Assembly (NCBI RefSeq): GCF_900176505.1
Contig: NZ_FWYB01000002.1
Span: 87,237-151,236 of the forward strand
Length of the DNA stretch: 64,000 nucleotides
Origin: Pedobacter nyackensis
GTDB taxonomy: Bacteria; Bacteroidota; Bacteroidia; Sphingobacteriales; Sphingobacteriaceae
Direction: 5' to 3'
In this document: positions 43,162 to 52,705 of the stretch, piece after piece
How positions within the stretch are numbered: the stretch's first letter is position 1
Layout of the letters: each line of letters starts with the position of its first letter
Notes under the pieces: model-generated
What the model saw: the letters and a program-made list of their open reading frames with translations, nothing else
What the model was told of the DNA's origin: nothing
The model's database searches: none
Program-made: the position numbers and the translations under genes

Positions 43162-44910
43162 CTAAAATTCTATAATCTGTGCAGAAATGGGTGCTACTTT
43201 TACGGGAATACTAATACCGGCAGAGATATTTAACTTTTTATCGGTCAGCAATTCAGTAGCCGGCACTGATGCTTTTATTTTTACCACCTCCTCAGGAAGG
43301 CTAATGCTGGCTTCTAAGGTTTGTGCGCGGTCAAAATTTACGATGATCAGCAAGCGTTGCTTCGCCGTATACCGGATATAACCATACATCCTGTTGTTCA
43401 TATTACCCGACACTGGAATTTCGTAAATCCTTCCGTCTTTTATGGCATCAGAACTTGTCGCAATACGCATCAGTTTTATATAAAAATCACGGAGGCTTTT
43501 CTGCCCTTTACTTAATAAAGTACCATCAAAAGCTCCATTATTCATCCATTTTTGGTGCTCAGGTACACCCCAGTAATCAAATATCGTGGTCCGGTTATCC
43601 TCTCCCCCGAACCCTTCTACTCCTTTTCCGGGTTCACCAACCTCCTGACCAAAATACAACATCACAGGGCCGCCAGATAAAGTAGCGGAAACCACCATAG
43701 CTGGAATCGAATACAAAGGGTCACCGGCAAAACCCGCAGAGGCAATCCGTTCCTCATCATGATTCTCAAGGAAACGTAACATGCGATCTCCAAATCCCGC
43801 TGTTTCTTGCTGCCATACTTTACTGATTTCTTTTACATTCGCATTGGATTCATTTCTAATCAACCTTTTTAAACCATCATATAAACCCACTTTGTCATAT
43901 AAATAATCAAAATGTCCCCTGTTCAAGTAAGTAGCATAAGCCGCAGAATTGTAAGCTTCGCCAATAAATATCAATGAAGGGTATTTTGATTTTATTTCAG
44001 GAATTACCCATTCCCAGAACTCCACAGGAACCATTTCTGCCATATCACAGCGGAAACCATCTATTCCTTTTGAAGCCCAGTAAAGTAAAATATCACGCAT
44101 TTTTAACCATACCGGCGGTTTAGGGTCAAAGTGATTTTTCTCTCCATTTGCATAGTCCACCCCATAGTTTAGCTTTACAGTTTCATACCAGTCATTTTCT
44201 GATGGACTTTTGGAGAAAACATTGTTACCCGTAGCCTTTGCCGGGAATTCAGCAAATTTTAAATCTCTCAAATCAGACAAAGGATCATTTTTGCCTGGCT
44301 TTCCTGGAACTACAAATTGTTGATCAGGGATATAATAATAATCATTGCTTGCACTAAAGCCTTTTGTTGCATCATCTTTCAAACCAAAATCTTCCAGCCC
44401 CTCTGGCTTAAAACGGGAATGATAATTTCTAGCTACATGATTCGGTACAAAATCAATAATTACTTTCATTCCCTTTTCATGGGTTCTTGCAAGCAAAGCC
44501 TCGAATTCGTCCATTCTGCGACTAACATCTACAGCCAGATCGGGGTCAACATCATAATAATCCCTGATGGCATAAGGCGACCCCGCCCGTCCTTTTACTA
44601 CATCGGCATCATCGGGTTTAATTCCAAAAGCACTATAATCTGTCAGACTTGCATGCGCAATAATCCCGGTATACCAAACATACGTTACCCCAAGTTCCTT
44701 AATCCCATCCAATGCTTTCAGACTAATATCATTAAACTTACCGCTTCCGTTCTGTTCAATGGTGCCATAGGTGATATTATTAGCTTGCTTGTTGCCAAAC
44801 AATCGTGGCAACAACTGATAAATAACTGGTTTCTTTTGCGCCAGAATTGTATCCTGGCTACAAATAATAGTCAATACAATCAAAGTGATATTTCTTAAGC
44901 GCGTTATCAT
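43162..44910 (-). CDS. GH13 alpha-glucosidase/amylase, exported
   Basis: The 582-residue protein has a signal peptide (ITLIVLTIICSQDTILA) followed directly by the catalytic barrel (KPVIYQLLPRLFGNKQANNI). GH13 regions: VIIDFVPNHV, GFRCDMAEMVPVEFW (nucleophile Asp), FIGEAYNS (acid Glu), FLENHDEER. A C-terminal beta domain follows (RLLIIVNFDRAQTLEASISL). It is most likely periplasmic. Its ATG overlaps the GH65 stop by 4 bases, so both are translated together. Specificity between alpha-amylase and maltogenic activity cannot be told. Confidence 0.88.
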   Translation of the reverse strand: MITRLRNITLIVLTIICSQDTILAQKKPVIYQLLPRLFGNKQANNITYGTIEQNGSGKFNDISLKALDGIKELGVTYVWYTGIIAHASLTDYSAFGIKPDDADVVKGRAGSPYAIRDYYDVDPDLAVDVSRRMDEFEALLARTHEKGMKVIIDFVPNHVARNYHSRFKPEGLEDFGLKDDATKGFSASNDYYYIPDQQFVVPGKPGKNDPLSDLRDLKFAEFPAKATGNNVFSKSPSENDWYETVKLNYGVDYANGEKNHFDPKPPVWLKMRDILLYWASKGIDGFRCDMAEMVPVEFWEWVIPEIKSKYPSLIFIGEAYNSAAYATYLNRGHFDYLYDKVGLYDGLKRLIRNESNANVKEISKVWQQETAGFGDRMLRFLENHDEERIASAGFAGDPLYSIPAMVVSATLSGGPVMLYFGQEVGEPGKGVEGFGGEDNRTTIFDYWGVPEHQKWMNNGAFDGTLLSKGQKSLRDFYIKLMRIATSSDAIKDGRIYEIPVSGNMNNRMYGYIRYTAKQRLLIIVNFDRAQTLEASISLPEEVVKIKASVPATELLTDKKLNISAGISIPVKVAPISAQIIEF

Positions 44911-47222
44911 GCCAATTGCTTTTTATAATCAATCACCTTTTCCCCGGGAGGCACATTATAAAGCTGATTAAATATACTTATTTCCAGTGCGCCAGCAGAA
45001 TTATTTAATATCCAAACCTGGGTAGCGGTAATTTTCACTTTGAGCTGAACACCCCTGAACCCGATACTAAACGAGAAGGCGTTCCAGGCTTTAGGCAAGA
45101 AAGGACTAAAACTAAGCTGATGGTTACGAACCCTCATACCTGCAAATCCTTCAACGATACTCATCCATGTACCTGCCATAGACGTAATGTGCAGTCCATC
45201 TTCTGTATCATTATTGTAATCATCCAGATCCAGGCGGGCAGTACGCAGGTAAAACTCATAAGCCTTCTCTTCATCACTTAGCTTAGCTGCCAGGATGCTG
45301 TGTACGCAGGGCGATAAAGAACTTTCATGAACAGTTCTGCTTTCATAAAAAACAAAGTTCTTTCTAAGCGTTTCCAGATCATATTCATCCTCAAAAAAAT
45401 ACATCCCCTGTAACACGTCTGCTTGTTTAATAAAGCAAGAGCGAAGAATCCTGTCCCAACTCCATTTCTGATTTAAAGGTCTATCCTGGGCAGGCAGATC
45501 TTTAACCAAAATCTGTTCTTTATCCATAAAGCCGTCCTGCTGTAAAAACACGCCCTCCTTTTCATCATATGGATAATACATTTGGTTAACAATAGCTGTC
45601 CAATCTTCAAACTCTGATTGTTCTCTAAGCTTTGTCTTTTCCAGTATTGCATTATACTTTTCCGGCTCCTGTAGTTTAACAACAGAGGCTGCTTCGATAG
45701 TATATTTTAAACACCATGCGGCAAGCTTATTGGTATACCAGTTGTTGTTAATGTTATTCTCGTACTCGTTAGGACCGGTTACGCCCAACATGACATATTT
45801 TTGTTTGTCTGCGCTCCAGTTCACCCTTTGTTTCCAGAAACGTGCAATACCAATAAGTACTTCTAAGCCATATTGCGCCAGGTAATTTTCATCACCTGTA
45901 TAACGGGTGTAATTGTATATAGCAAAAGCGATGGCACCATTTCTATGGATCTCCTCAAAAGTGATTTCCCATTCATTATGACATTCTTCACCATTCATGG
46001 TTACCATTGGGTATAAAGCTGCGCCCGTTTTAAAGCCTAATTTCTCTGCATTTTCAATAGCCTTATCCAGCTGTTTATAACGATATACCAGTAAGTTTTT
46101 CGCTACTATTTCCGGAGCTGTTGATAGATAAAAAGGTATACAATAAGCCTCGGTATCCCAATAAGTAGAGCCTCCGTACTTCTCACCGGTAAAGCCTTTT
46201 GGTCCAATATTCAAACGGGCATCCTTACCTGTATAAGTTTGATTAAGTTGGAAAATATTGAAGCGAATGGCCTGTTGCGCCTTAACGTCACCTTCTATAA
46301 TGATATCACTTTCCTTCCATTTCATTGCCCAGGCCTCCGTTTGTGCTTTTAGCAATTGATCAAAGCCTTGTACGACGGCCCTTTCTACTTTTACTTTAGC
46401 AGTAAATAGTAACTCTTCCTTGTCATAATTCTGAGAGGAAAGATTTGCAGCAATTTTATAAATATGAACAGCACTACCTTGTTTTGCATGAATTACAGCA
46501 CTTTTCCCAACATACTTTTCTTTGGAAACAGGTTTCAAATTCTGTTTTATATCATTATAAATTATCGTAGTATGGCTTGCTGTACAAACATCAAATTCCG
46601 TCTTTTTAGTACGTAATACCAGGTAATCCGTATCCTCTCCCTGTTCCTTTTTTATTTCAGTCCAGAATTTCTCCTCATAATTGGCATCCTGATTCCTAAC
46701 ATCCCCGTCGATAAATGAGGTTATATTGATATTCCCATCAAAATTAACCGCGGTTATTTTATAGTGTAAAGCTGCCAACTCATCTTCAGCAATGCTGCAG
46801 AAACGAATGGCCTCGACCTGGATAATCTTACCACTTTTTAATTCGGCAGTGAAAATCCGGCTCAACGTGCCCTCCTTCATGTTTAATACCCGTTTAAAAT
46901 TGCTTACTTTACAAGTAAAAAGATCCAGTAATCCCCCCTCAATATCGATTTCCAGACCTATCCAGTTAGCCGCATTCAGCACTTTGGCAAAATATTCCGG
47001 GTATCCATTCTTCCACCATCCCACACGGGTTTTGTCGGGATAATACACTCCGGCAACATAATTCCCCTGGAGAGTTTCACCAGAATAAGTTTCTTCAAAA
47101 TTAGCCCGTTGCCCCATACGACCATTGCCAATACTGAACAAACTTTCCGATATTTTATTCAAATGAGGATCAAAATCTTCCTCAATAATATTCCACTCGT
47201 CTGCTTTTATGTAATTCTTCAT
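44907..47222 (-). CDS. GH65 disaccharide phosphorylase, probably maltose phosphorylase
   Basis: The 771-residue protein has the GH65 N-terminal beta domain (MKNYIKADEWNIIEEDFDPH, SIGNGRMGQRANFEETYSGE), a linker and an (alpha/alpha)6 barrel with the catalytic acid Glu in GVTGPNEYENNINNNWYTN, and the phosphate-binding ESSLSPCVHSILAAKLS. It has no signal peptide, so it is cytoplasmic. Maltose phosphorylase makes glucose and beta-glucose-1-phosphate. The neighbouring beta-phosphoglucomutase gene supports a beta-G1P product and so a phosphorylase rather than a hydrolase. Kojibiose or trehalose phosphorylase are alternatives; the GH13 and Sus setting favours maltose. Confidence 0.9.
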   Translation of the reverse strand: MKNYIKADEWNIIEEDFDPHLNKISESLFSIGNGRMGQRANFEETYSGETLQGNYVAGVYYPDKTRVGWWKNGYPEYFAKVLNAANWIGLEIDIEGGLLDLFTCKVSNFKRVLNMKEGTLSRIFTAELKSGKIIQVEAIRFCSIAEDELAALHYKITAVNFDGNINITSFIDGDVRNQDANYEEKFWTEIKKEQGEDTDYLVLRTKKTEFDVCTASHTTIIYNDIKQNLKPVSKEKYVGKSAVIHAKQGSAVHIYKIAANLSSQNYDKEELLFTAKVKVERAVVQGFDQLLKAQTEAWAMKWKESDIIIEGDVKAQQAIRFNIFQLNQTYTGKDARLNIGPKGFTGEKYGGSTYWDTEAYCIPFYLSTAPEIVAKNLLVYRYKQLDKAIENAEKLGFKTGAALYPMVTMNGEECHNEWEITFEEIHRNGAIAFAIYNYTRYTGDENYLAQYGLEVLIGIARFWKQRVNWSADKQKYVMLGVTGPNEYENNINNNWYTNKLAAWCLKYTIEAASVVKLQEPEKYNAILEKTKLREQSEFEDWTAIVNQMYYPYDEKEGVFLQQDGFMDKEQILVKDLPAQDRPLNQKWSWDRILRSCFIKQADVLQGMYFFEDEYDLETLRKNFVFYESRTVHESSLSPCVHSILAAKLSDEEKAYEFYLRTARLDLDDYNNDTEDGLHITSMAGTWMSIVEGFAGMRVRNHQLSFSPFLPKAWNAFSFSIGFRGVQLKVKITATQVWILNNSAGALEISIFNQLYNVPPGEKVIDYKKQLA

Positions 47223-47268
47223 CTTTATTCTGCTCTAGTATACTTACCGGCTAACCAGTTCGTGTACA

Positions 47269-47952
47269 TTATCCTTTTTCTGTTTCCTGATTTTTTAATG
47301 CCAAGAGTTCGGCAATTGTGATTTCTGAGAGATCTTTAATTACGAGCTGCGCACCTGGCAAATTTTCGGTTTCACCAACCCCTACAACATACATTCCTGC
47401 GGCAATTGCTGCCTGTACACCTGCCAGGGCATCTTCAAAAACTACGCAATCCTTATTTGTTGCACCAAGCAGTTCGGCCGCTTTCACAAATACTTCCGGA
47501 TCCGGCTTAGAGGTAGTTACTTCATTTCCATCTACAATAGCATCAAAAAAATGAGTCAGGCCGGTTCGCTTTAAAATAAGTGCCGAATTTTTACTTGCAG
47601 AGCCAAGCGCTATTTTAGCTCCTATTGCCTTTAAATTCTCTAATATTTTTAAAGATCCCGGTAACAATTCGTCAGTAGTCATTTTACTGATCATCGCCAC
47701 ATACCAGGAGTTTTTAAGCGAAGCGAGTGCTTCTCTTTCTGCTTCAGACTTTTCTATACCACCCCACTTCAAAATCATATCCAATGAACGCATACGGCTC
47801 ACACCTTTCAGCTGTTCATTTTGTGCATATGTAAAATCAAAACCTAATGAATTAGCCAGTTGCTTCCAAGCCTGGTAATGGTATACAGCTGTATCAACCA
47901 AAACTCCATCAAGGTCAAATATGCAGGCTATATGTTGTGTTTTATTGTTCAT
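47269..47952 (-). CDS. pgmB: Beta-phosphoglucomutase
   Basis: This HAD-superfamily enzyme converts beta-glucose-1-phosphate to glucose-6-phosphate. The 227-residue protein has the motifs IFDLDGVLVDTAVYHYQAWK (nucleophile Asp and general acid Asp), the cap signature LKGVSRMRSLDMIL, GSASKNSALILKRTGL (motif II), Lys in TTSKPDPEVF and CVVFEDALAGVQAAIAAGMY. It is cytoplasmic and lies between the GH65 phosphorylase gene, which makes its substrate, and the SusA-like GH13, whose stop codon is the base next to this start. Confidence 0.94.
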   Translation of the reverse strand: MNNKTQHIACIFDLDGVLVDTAVYHYQAWKQLANSLGFDFTYAQNEQLKGVSRMRSLDMILKWGGIEKSEAEREALASLKNSWYVAMISKMTTDELLPGSLKILENLKAIGAKIALGSASKNSALILKRTGLTHFFDAIVDGNEVTTSKPDPEVFVKAAELLGATNKDCVVFEDALAGVQAAIAAGMYVVGVGETENLPGAQLVIKDLSEITIAELLALKNQETEKG

Positions 47953-49818
47953 TTAATTGAGTTCAAGTACTAATGTTGTTTTTGCAGGTACAGCAATAGT
48001 TTTTATTGTATTTAGTTTTTCGCCACTGATAACATTGGTTGCCGATGATACATTTACCATACGCTCAGCAAACCTTGATGTCTCCAGATTTTTTGCTGTA
48101 TCATCAGCATTTACGATAACCATTACGGTTTTACCACGATCACTATCCACGGTACCTTCAGGTTGATACCTAAAATAAGTATACATGTCATTTTCAGGAA
48201 CAAACTGCATCAGCTTACCAGTTTGCAAAGCCGGATTATTCTTACGGTAATTGGCTAGTGTTTTAACGAAATTGAAAGCTTCATTCTCTTTTGGGGTACG
48301 TCCTGCAGCCGTAAACTTATCCGATTTGTCTGCCGGCCAGCCACCAGAAAAATCGGAACGCACCAAACCATCAGGATTAGAGTAGTTCTTCATCAGAATC
48401 TCCGTACCATAATACAATTGGGGTATACCGCGCATCGTTAACAGCAAAGCCATACCTGATTTATATTTATCTATATCCTCGTTTACCATGGAATAAAAAC
48501 GACTCATATCATGGTTATCCATAAAAATAACGTTGCGGTTTGCATCCTGATAAAGGAAGTCCTGCGCTACGGTAGCGTACAATCTGAAAATTCCATCTGT
48601 CCAGCCCGACTTACCATTCAATGCTTCATAAATAGCATTCTTAATAACGGCATCGGTAATTCCCGGTAGTTCAGTATCAAAACCACGACTTACAGTATTG
48701 CCACCAGTAAAGTAAGCCTGTGCAGCTGCAGTATGCACCAGTGTTTCTCCGAAAATAGACAGTGTAGGAAACTCAGCCTTTATCTTTTGCGCCCAATCCT
48801 TCATATAATCAGGATCGTTATATGGGTAAGTATCCAGTCTTAAGCCATCAATACCCGCATACTCCACCCACCAGATGTGGTTTTGAGTAATGTAGTTCTG
48901 TACAAAAGGATTTCTATGATTAAAATCGGGCATACTTGGTACAAACCATCCATCCAGCATTTTCTTCTTATCAGCTTCTGAAGTATGAGGATCCATAACA
49001 GGTTCATCTCTATAGCTGGTTTGTGTATACGCGGGCCATTGGTTTACCCAATCTTTCATAGGCAAATCCGTATAAAACCAATGTCCCGTCCCCATGTGGT
49101 TGTGCACAATATCCTTTACAATCTTTAAACCTTTTTCATGTGCTTTATCTACATAAGTCTTATAAAGCGCCAGTGTGCCATAACGAGGATCTATCTTATA
49201 ATGATCTGTTGCTGCATAGCCGTGATACGAAACAAGCGGCATATCATTTTCAATTTCAGGTGTTATCCAAATGGATGTTACACCAAGATCTTTGAGATAA
49301 TCTAATTTATTTATGAGGCCCTGAATATCCCCACCATGGCGGTAATACATCGAATCGCGATTTAGCTTGGTTTCACGCATTCCTTTTACCACGTCATTTT
49401 TAGGATCGCCGTTTGCAAAACGGTCTGGCATCAACAGATAAATCAGGTCTTTATTTGTTACACCTTGTATACGTGTTGGACTGCTCTCCCTGTTTTTCAG
49501 TTCATAGGTATACTGTAGTTTTCTTTTTCCACCCTGCACAAACTCAATTGGAAATTTTCCTGCCTTTGCATCCGCAGCAATTTCAAGGTCGAGGAAAAGG
49601 TAATTTGGACTTTCTACTTTATTTACCTTTATCAGCTTAACACCTGGATAGCTTAACTGCACATCCGTTGATGCAATATTGGCGCCATGCACCAATAACT
49701 GTAGTTTGGGGTTACTCATCCCTGCCCACCAAAACATCGGTTCTATACGTTCCAGTTTTTGGGCATTTACCAAGCCACTTAAAAGGGTAAAAAATAATAC
49801 AATAAATAGTTTTCTCAT
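47953..49818 (-). CDS. GH13 neopullulanase/cyclomaltodextrinase, SusA-like, periplasmic
   Basis: From the ATG at 49818 the protein has 621 residues with signal peptide MRKLFIVLFFTLLSGLVNAQ. An N-terminal Ig-like domain (about 25-125) precedes the barrel. GH13 regions: KDIVHNHMG, GLRLDTYPY (nucleophile Asp), IFGETLVHT (acid Glu), FMDNHDMSR. The layout is like SusA of Bacteroides, a periplasmic neopullulanase that cuts maltodextrins after SusCD uptake. An upstream start (49866) gives no good signal peptide and was rejected. It follows the SusE-like gene after 107 bases that hold a hairpin (49875-49910). Confidence 0.9.
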   Translation of the reverse strand: MRKLFIVLFFTLLSGLVNAQKLERIEPMFWWAGMSNPKLQLLVHGANIASTDVQLSYPGVKLIKVNKVESPNYLFLDLEIAADAKAGKFPIEFVQGGKRKLQYTYELKNRESSPTRIQGVTNKDLIYLLMPDRFANGDPKNDVVKGMRETKLNRDSMYYRHGGDIQGLINKLDYLKDLGVTSIWITPEIENDMPLVSYHGYAATDHYKIDPRYGTLALYKTYVDKAHEKGLKIVKDIVHNHMGTGHWFYTDLPMKDWVNQWPAYTQTSYRDEPVMDPHTSEADKKKMLDGWFVPSMPDFNHRNPFVQNYITQNHIWWVEYAGIDGLRLDTYPYNDPDYMKDWAQKIKAEFPTLSIFGETLVHTAAAQAYFTGGNTVSRGFDTELPGITDAVIKNAIYEALNGKSGWTDGIFRLYATVAQDFLYQDANRNVIFMDNHDMSRFYSMVNEDIDKYKSGMALLLTMRGIPQLYYGTEILMKNYSNPDGLVRSDFSGGWPADKSDKFTAAGRTPKENEAFNFVKTLANYRKNNPALQTGKLMQFVPENDMYTYFRYQPEGTVDSDRGKTVMVIVNADDTAKNLETSRFAERMVNVSSATNVISGEKLNTIKTIAVPAKTTLVLELN

Positions 49819-49874
49819 GTTAAATGGGGTTACGCGCTTTTTATTTGAACAATGTCCATGCAGCATCAGGAACA

Positions 49875-49910
49875 GTAATGCTGACCCAGAATATTCCAGG
49901 CCGGCATTAC
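49875..49910 (-). other. Intercistronic hairpin between susE-like and GH13 genes
   Basis: GTAATGC and GCATTAC pair at the ends, enclosing an imperfect inner dyad built on GAATATTC. There is no T run, so it is not a terminator. A role in mRNA processing or in setting the ratio of surface proteins to enzymes is possible. Confidence 0.4.
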
Positions 49911-49925
49911 ATTAGTTTTATCCGT

Positions 49926-51389
49926 TTATTTATTATAGAAAATAAAATCTCCAGTCAAATCGTTGAACTGTATCTTATAAGTACCGGGTTTTACGCTAAG
50001 ATTTTCGCCGTTCATTACAGCCTTTCCATATTTTCCATTTACATTGGCTAACACCGGACCCCAATTCACATCCCAGCCGGTAGCAATCCTAAATTTCATT
50101 CCGGTATTTGCTGCGATGGTTTGCGTAATTGTCCAAATGTGTGGATTAAAGGTCGTTTTACTCATAGCAGTAATATCGCCCCATCCGTTAAAGTCCCCAA
50201 TAATTCCAATTGAATTATAGCTCGTTGCTGCTGTGGCATCATATGGAGTGATGGAGAAAGTCAGTGCATTGATATTGATTTTTACCGTATAGTAGCCTGA
50301 TTGAGCTACTTTATAGGTGTCTGGATCAGGATCAGATCCTTTAGCTTTCAGCTTAACACCGTTACTACCATCGTTGCCGTATTGTGTTTCCCAACTGCCA
50401 ACAACGGTAATAAATTTAAACTCACCTGCATTTAAGTAACCGGTATAAATGTAACTACCTCTATTTGTTTCATCACGATACATATAAGTTGGATTACCAT
50501 TGTCCCAGGCAAATTCAGAAGCACTACCTACCATAAACAGGTTTACATCCCTAAGGATAGAAACATCATTGGTATAGTCAGAGAACTTGATAAATGTGCC
50601 AGAAGTTGCCTCAACGCTCCATTTTAAGGTAGCAATGGTCGACTGATCAGCTAAACCTGCAGTGGTCAAAGCAGCATCAAAATTTTTATAAGTTACATTT
50701 AGGTTAGAATCCAGTCCGCTATTGTTTGAAGTTAACTCAAATAATGGAGTTTCAAAGCTCCCACCAGGTTTGATAAATTTAACTTTGTAAGTCACATTTG
50801 CACCGGCCTTTCCAGCAAAAGATTTTTGCCATTTAAAATTAAGTGTTTGTTCCGTTAATATTGGGTTGATGGTGATCACATTAGCACTGGAAACAGGGCC
50901 GTATAATATAAAGTTTGATACCCCATCGCCAAATCTGGTTACTGAGATGTTAAAGGTATCGCCATTCACTTTTACCGTACCATTATCAGCAACAATGCGC
51001 CATACTAACTCTGCTTTTGCACCATCGGCAATACCTTTTGCTTTCAATGCATCGTCAAGTTGTTTCTGCGTCAAAGTAAGTGTTGTGGCTTTACCACCAT
51101 TATCTGATGCAAATTCGAGAATCGGTTGATCAATTGACCCTGTTTTTAAAGCAACTACCCATTTATAAACAGGTGTGGTGCTTACCCCTGGCTTGGCCGC
51201 AGTCCAACTAATCACTATAGTTTTACCTGGTGTGGCCGAGTTGAGTGCCAACATTGTATTGTTAGCTGGTGCAGTTGCAGTAAAAGCGCCTAATGCCTCT
51301 CCCTTTGATGCATCGTCAAAAGTTGTTTTCTTACATCCAAAAGCAATTGCTACAAATGCAAGAAGCGTGTATAATATTTTGTATTTCAT
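49926..51389 (-). CDS. SusE/SusF-like outer-membrane starch-binding lipoprotein
   Basis: The 487-residue protein has a lipoprotein signal (FVAIAFGCKKTTF). Residues about 35-260 hold two SusE-type Ig-like domains (FTATAPANNTMLALNSATPG, then FILYGPVSSANVITINPILT), and the C-terminal 210 residues carry starch-binding-like domains (LFMVGSASEFAWDNGNPTYM, GIIGDFNGWGDITAMS with conserved Trp). SusE and SusF bind starch at the cell surface and help pick up longer chains. It is the fifth gene after susC. The ATG one codon after an alternative GTG was chosen. Confidence 0.85.
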   Translation of the reverse strand: MKYKILYTLLAFVAIAFGCKKTTFDDASKGEALGAFTATAPANNTMLALNSATPGKTIVISWTAAKPGVSTTPVYKWVVALKTGSIDQPILEFASDNGGKATTLTLTQKQLDDALKAKGIADGAKAELVWRIVADNGTVKVNGDTFNISVTRFGDGVSNFILYGPVSSANVITINPILTEQTLNFKWQKSFAGKAGANVTYKVKFIKPGGSFETPLFELTSNNSGLDSNLNVTYKNFDAALTTAGLADQSTIATLKWSVEATSGTFIKFSDYTNDVSILRDVNLFMVGSASEFAWDNGNPTYMYRDETNRGSYIYTGYLNAGEFKFITVVGSWETQYGNDGSNGVKLKAKGSDPDPDTYKVAQSGYYTVKININALTFSITPYDATAATSYNSIGIIGDFNGWGDITAMSKTTFNPHIWTITQTIAANTGMKFRIATGWDVNWGPVLANVNGKYGKAVMNGENLSVKPGTYKIQFNDLTGDFIFYNK

Positions 51390-51399
51390 CACCTTAAGA

Positions 51400-52176
51400 T
51401 TAATTGAATACTGTGTAAACCACTTCAGTTACAGGACCGTTCGTTGTTACATCAAGTCCATTTGCATCTTTTACCGTACCGGTAAACTGGTAGCTAAACT
51501 TGCCTAGCTTTGTCGCCGCCGGAAAAGTGATTACCCTTTCAGGAATAAAAGAATAAGAGAACAGAATAGCTGATTCCTTTACCGTTACAATGTTCTGTTT
51601 TGAACCAACTGGATCTCCTGCCTCGTTGTAAAAGCTTAAACTCACTTTTATATTGGTCATTCTTTGGAGGTTAACATCTGTAGCCAGGTTCTGGTGAAAA
51701 TACACCGTAGCCATATCTGTATAATCCAATTTTGCTGGGAACAGTCTAAATTGAGATGCAGTGAACACCAATGGATCAAATTTAAACGGTTTATAATCCG
51801 GTGTTTGTTTAGATCCATCTTTGGATTTGGCCAGGAAACCGAAGTTGATCAGCTCAGCCGGACTCTGCCCAAACAATGTTGTAGCAGTAAATTTAAAGGT
51901 GAATATATTGGTTGCCGTTTTGGTCATTTTAGCATCTTCAGATGAAGCAGCCCACTGTCCATTGGTACTTGCATCCTTGCCTCCACCTACACCATCATTT
52001 GAAAAAGCCCATACATAAACATCATTGGCTCCAGCCAATGGCGTACCTGTTACATCCAGTGTAATAGTTACCTCATCTTCTGAAGTAAATGCTGCCGGGC
52101 TTAAAGTAACCTTCCCTTGTCCGGATGCCCATATGGCACCAAAACTGCATATGATTAATAACAATATCTTTTTCAT
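51400..52176 (-). CDS. Exported sus-locus protein, function unknown
   Basis: From the ATG at 52176 the protein has 258 residues and a signal peptide MKKILLLIICSFGAIWASGQ. The mature part is beta-rich with two repeat-like halves: GKVTLSPAAFTSEDEVTITL at the start resembles CBM/E-set modules, with aromatic residues in VYVWAFSNDG and NGQWAASSED, and LDYTDMATVYFHQNLATDV in the second half. No catalytic motif is seen and no lipobox cysteine, so it is periplasmic or secreted. Its place between SusE-like and lipocalin-like genes suggests a glycan-binding part in uptake. I do not recognise a named family with certainty. Confidence 0.7.
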   Translation of the reverse strand: MKKILLLIICSFGAIWASGQGKVTLSPAAFTSEDEVTITLDVTGTPLAGANDVYVWAFSNDGVGGGKDASTNGQWAASSEDAKMTKTATNIFTFKFTATTLFGQSPAELINFGFLAKSKDGSKQTPDYKPFKFDPLVFTASQFRLFPAKLDYTDMATVYFHQNLATDVNLQRMTNIKVSLSFYNEAGDPVGSKQNIVTVKESAILFSYSFIPERVITFPAATKLGKFSYQFTGTVKDANGLDVTTNGPVTEVVYTVFN

Positions 52177-52183
52177 GACCGGT

Positions 52184-52681
52184 CTACTTTTTAGTGAATT
52201 CATACTGATAAGAAAGAATGACCTTTCCGTTTAATTTTTTATCTTTTTTGATGATCAGTTTGCCCGATTTCAAACTTATATAAGAGCCTATACTGAGGAT
52301 ATTAACTACTGTCCCATTTTTTAATGAGATGGCAGTTGGGGCTTTTACATTATCTACCGTCCAATTTCCAGAAGTGAGGTCTGTAATTTTAGGTGAATTA
52401 CCTGAAGTGATGGTAAATGTGGTGGGATTCCCTTGAGCGTCACCCAAAAAAGCAACAGCTAAATCAGTATATGGGTAAACCGCTGTAATGTCGAGCTGCT
52501 TATAAGGGAAGCCTTTTGTACTGGCATCCTGATCAATTTGCGTAACTTTTGTTAAACCCCAGTTCCCCTGAATTGACTTTACAATATTTTGTGGTTCACC
52601 AATCGGCCCAAAATCTTCAGGCTTGCAGCTCCATATCAAAAGGATACAGATGGCGAATAGGGTATGTTGAATATGTTTCAT
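52184..52681 (-). CDS. Lipocalin-like lipoprotein of the sus locus (possibly DUF5004)
   Basis: The 165-residue protein has a lipoprotein signal (ICILLIWSCKPEDFG). The rest begins with the lipocalin-like start IQGNWGLTKVTQID and goes on in beta strands (ITSGNSPKITDLTSGNWTVD, KNGTVVNILSIGSYISLKSG) to KLNGKVILSYQYEFTKK. This is the pattern of DUF5004-type proteins I recall from Pedobacter-like sus loci, but I cannot confirm it. It lies 24 bases after susD. A helper role at the outer membrane is likely; binding of sugar is unproven. Confidence 0.65.
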   Translation of the reverse strand: MKHIQHTLFAICILLIWSCKPEDFGPIGEPQNIVKSIQGNWGLTKVTQIDQDASTKGFPYKQLDITAVYPYTDLAVAFLGDAQGNPTTFTITSGNSPKITDLTSGNWTVDNVKAPTAISLKNGTVVNILSIGSYISLKSGKLIIKKDKKLNGKVILSYQYEFTKK

Positions 52682-52705
52682 ACGTTTATATCTTAAAGTG
52701 TAGAA

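Noticed and set aside
44317..44898. 193-residue plus-strand reading frame opposite the GH13 gene
   Set aside because: It is a shadow of the well-supported minus-strand amylase, with no recognisable motif and implausible composition.
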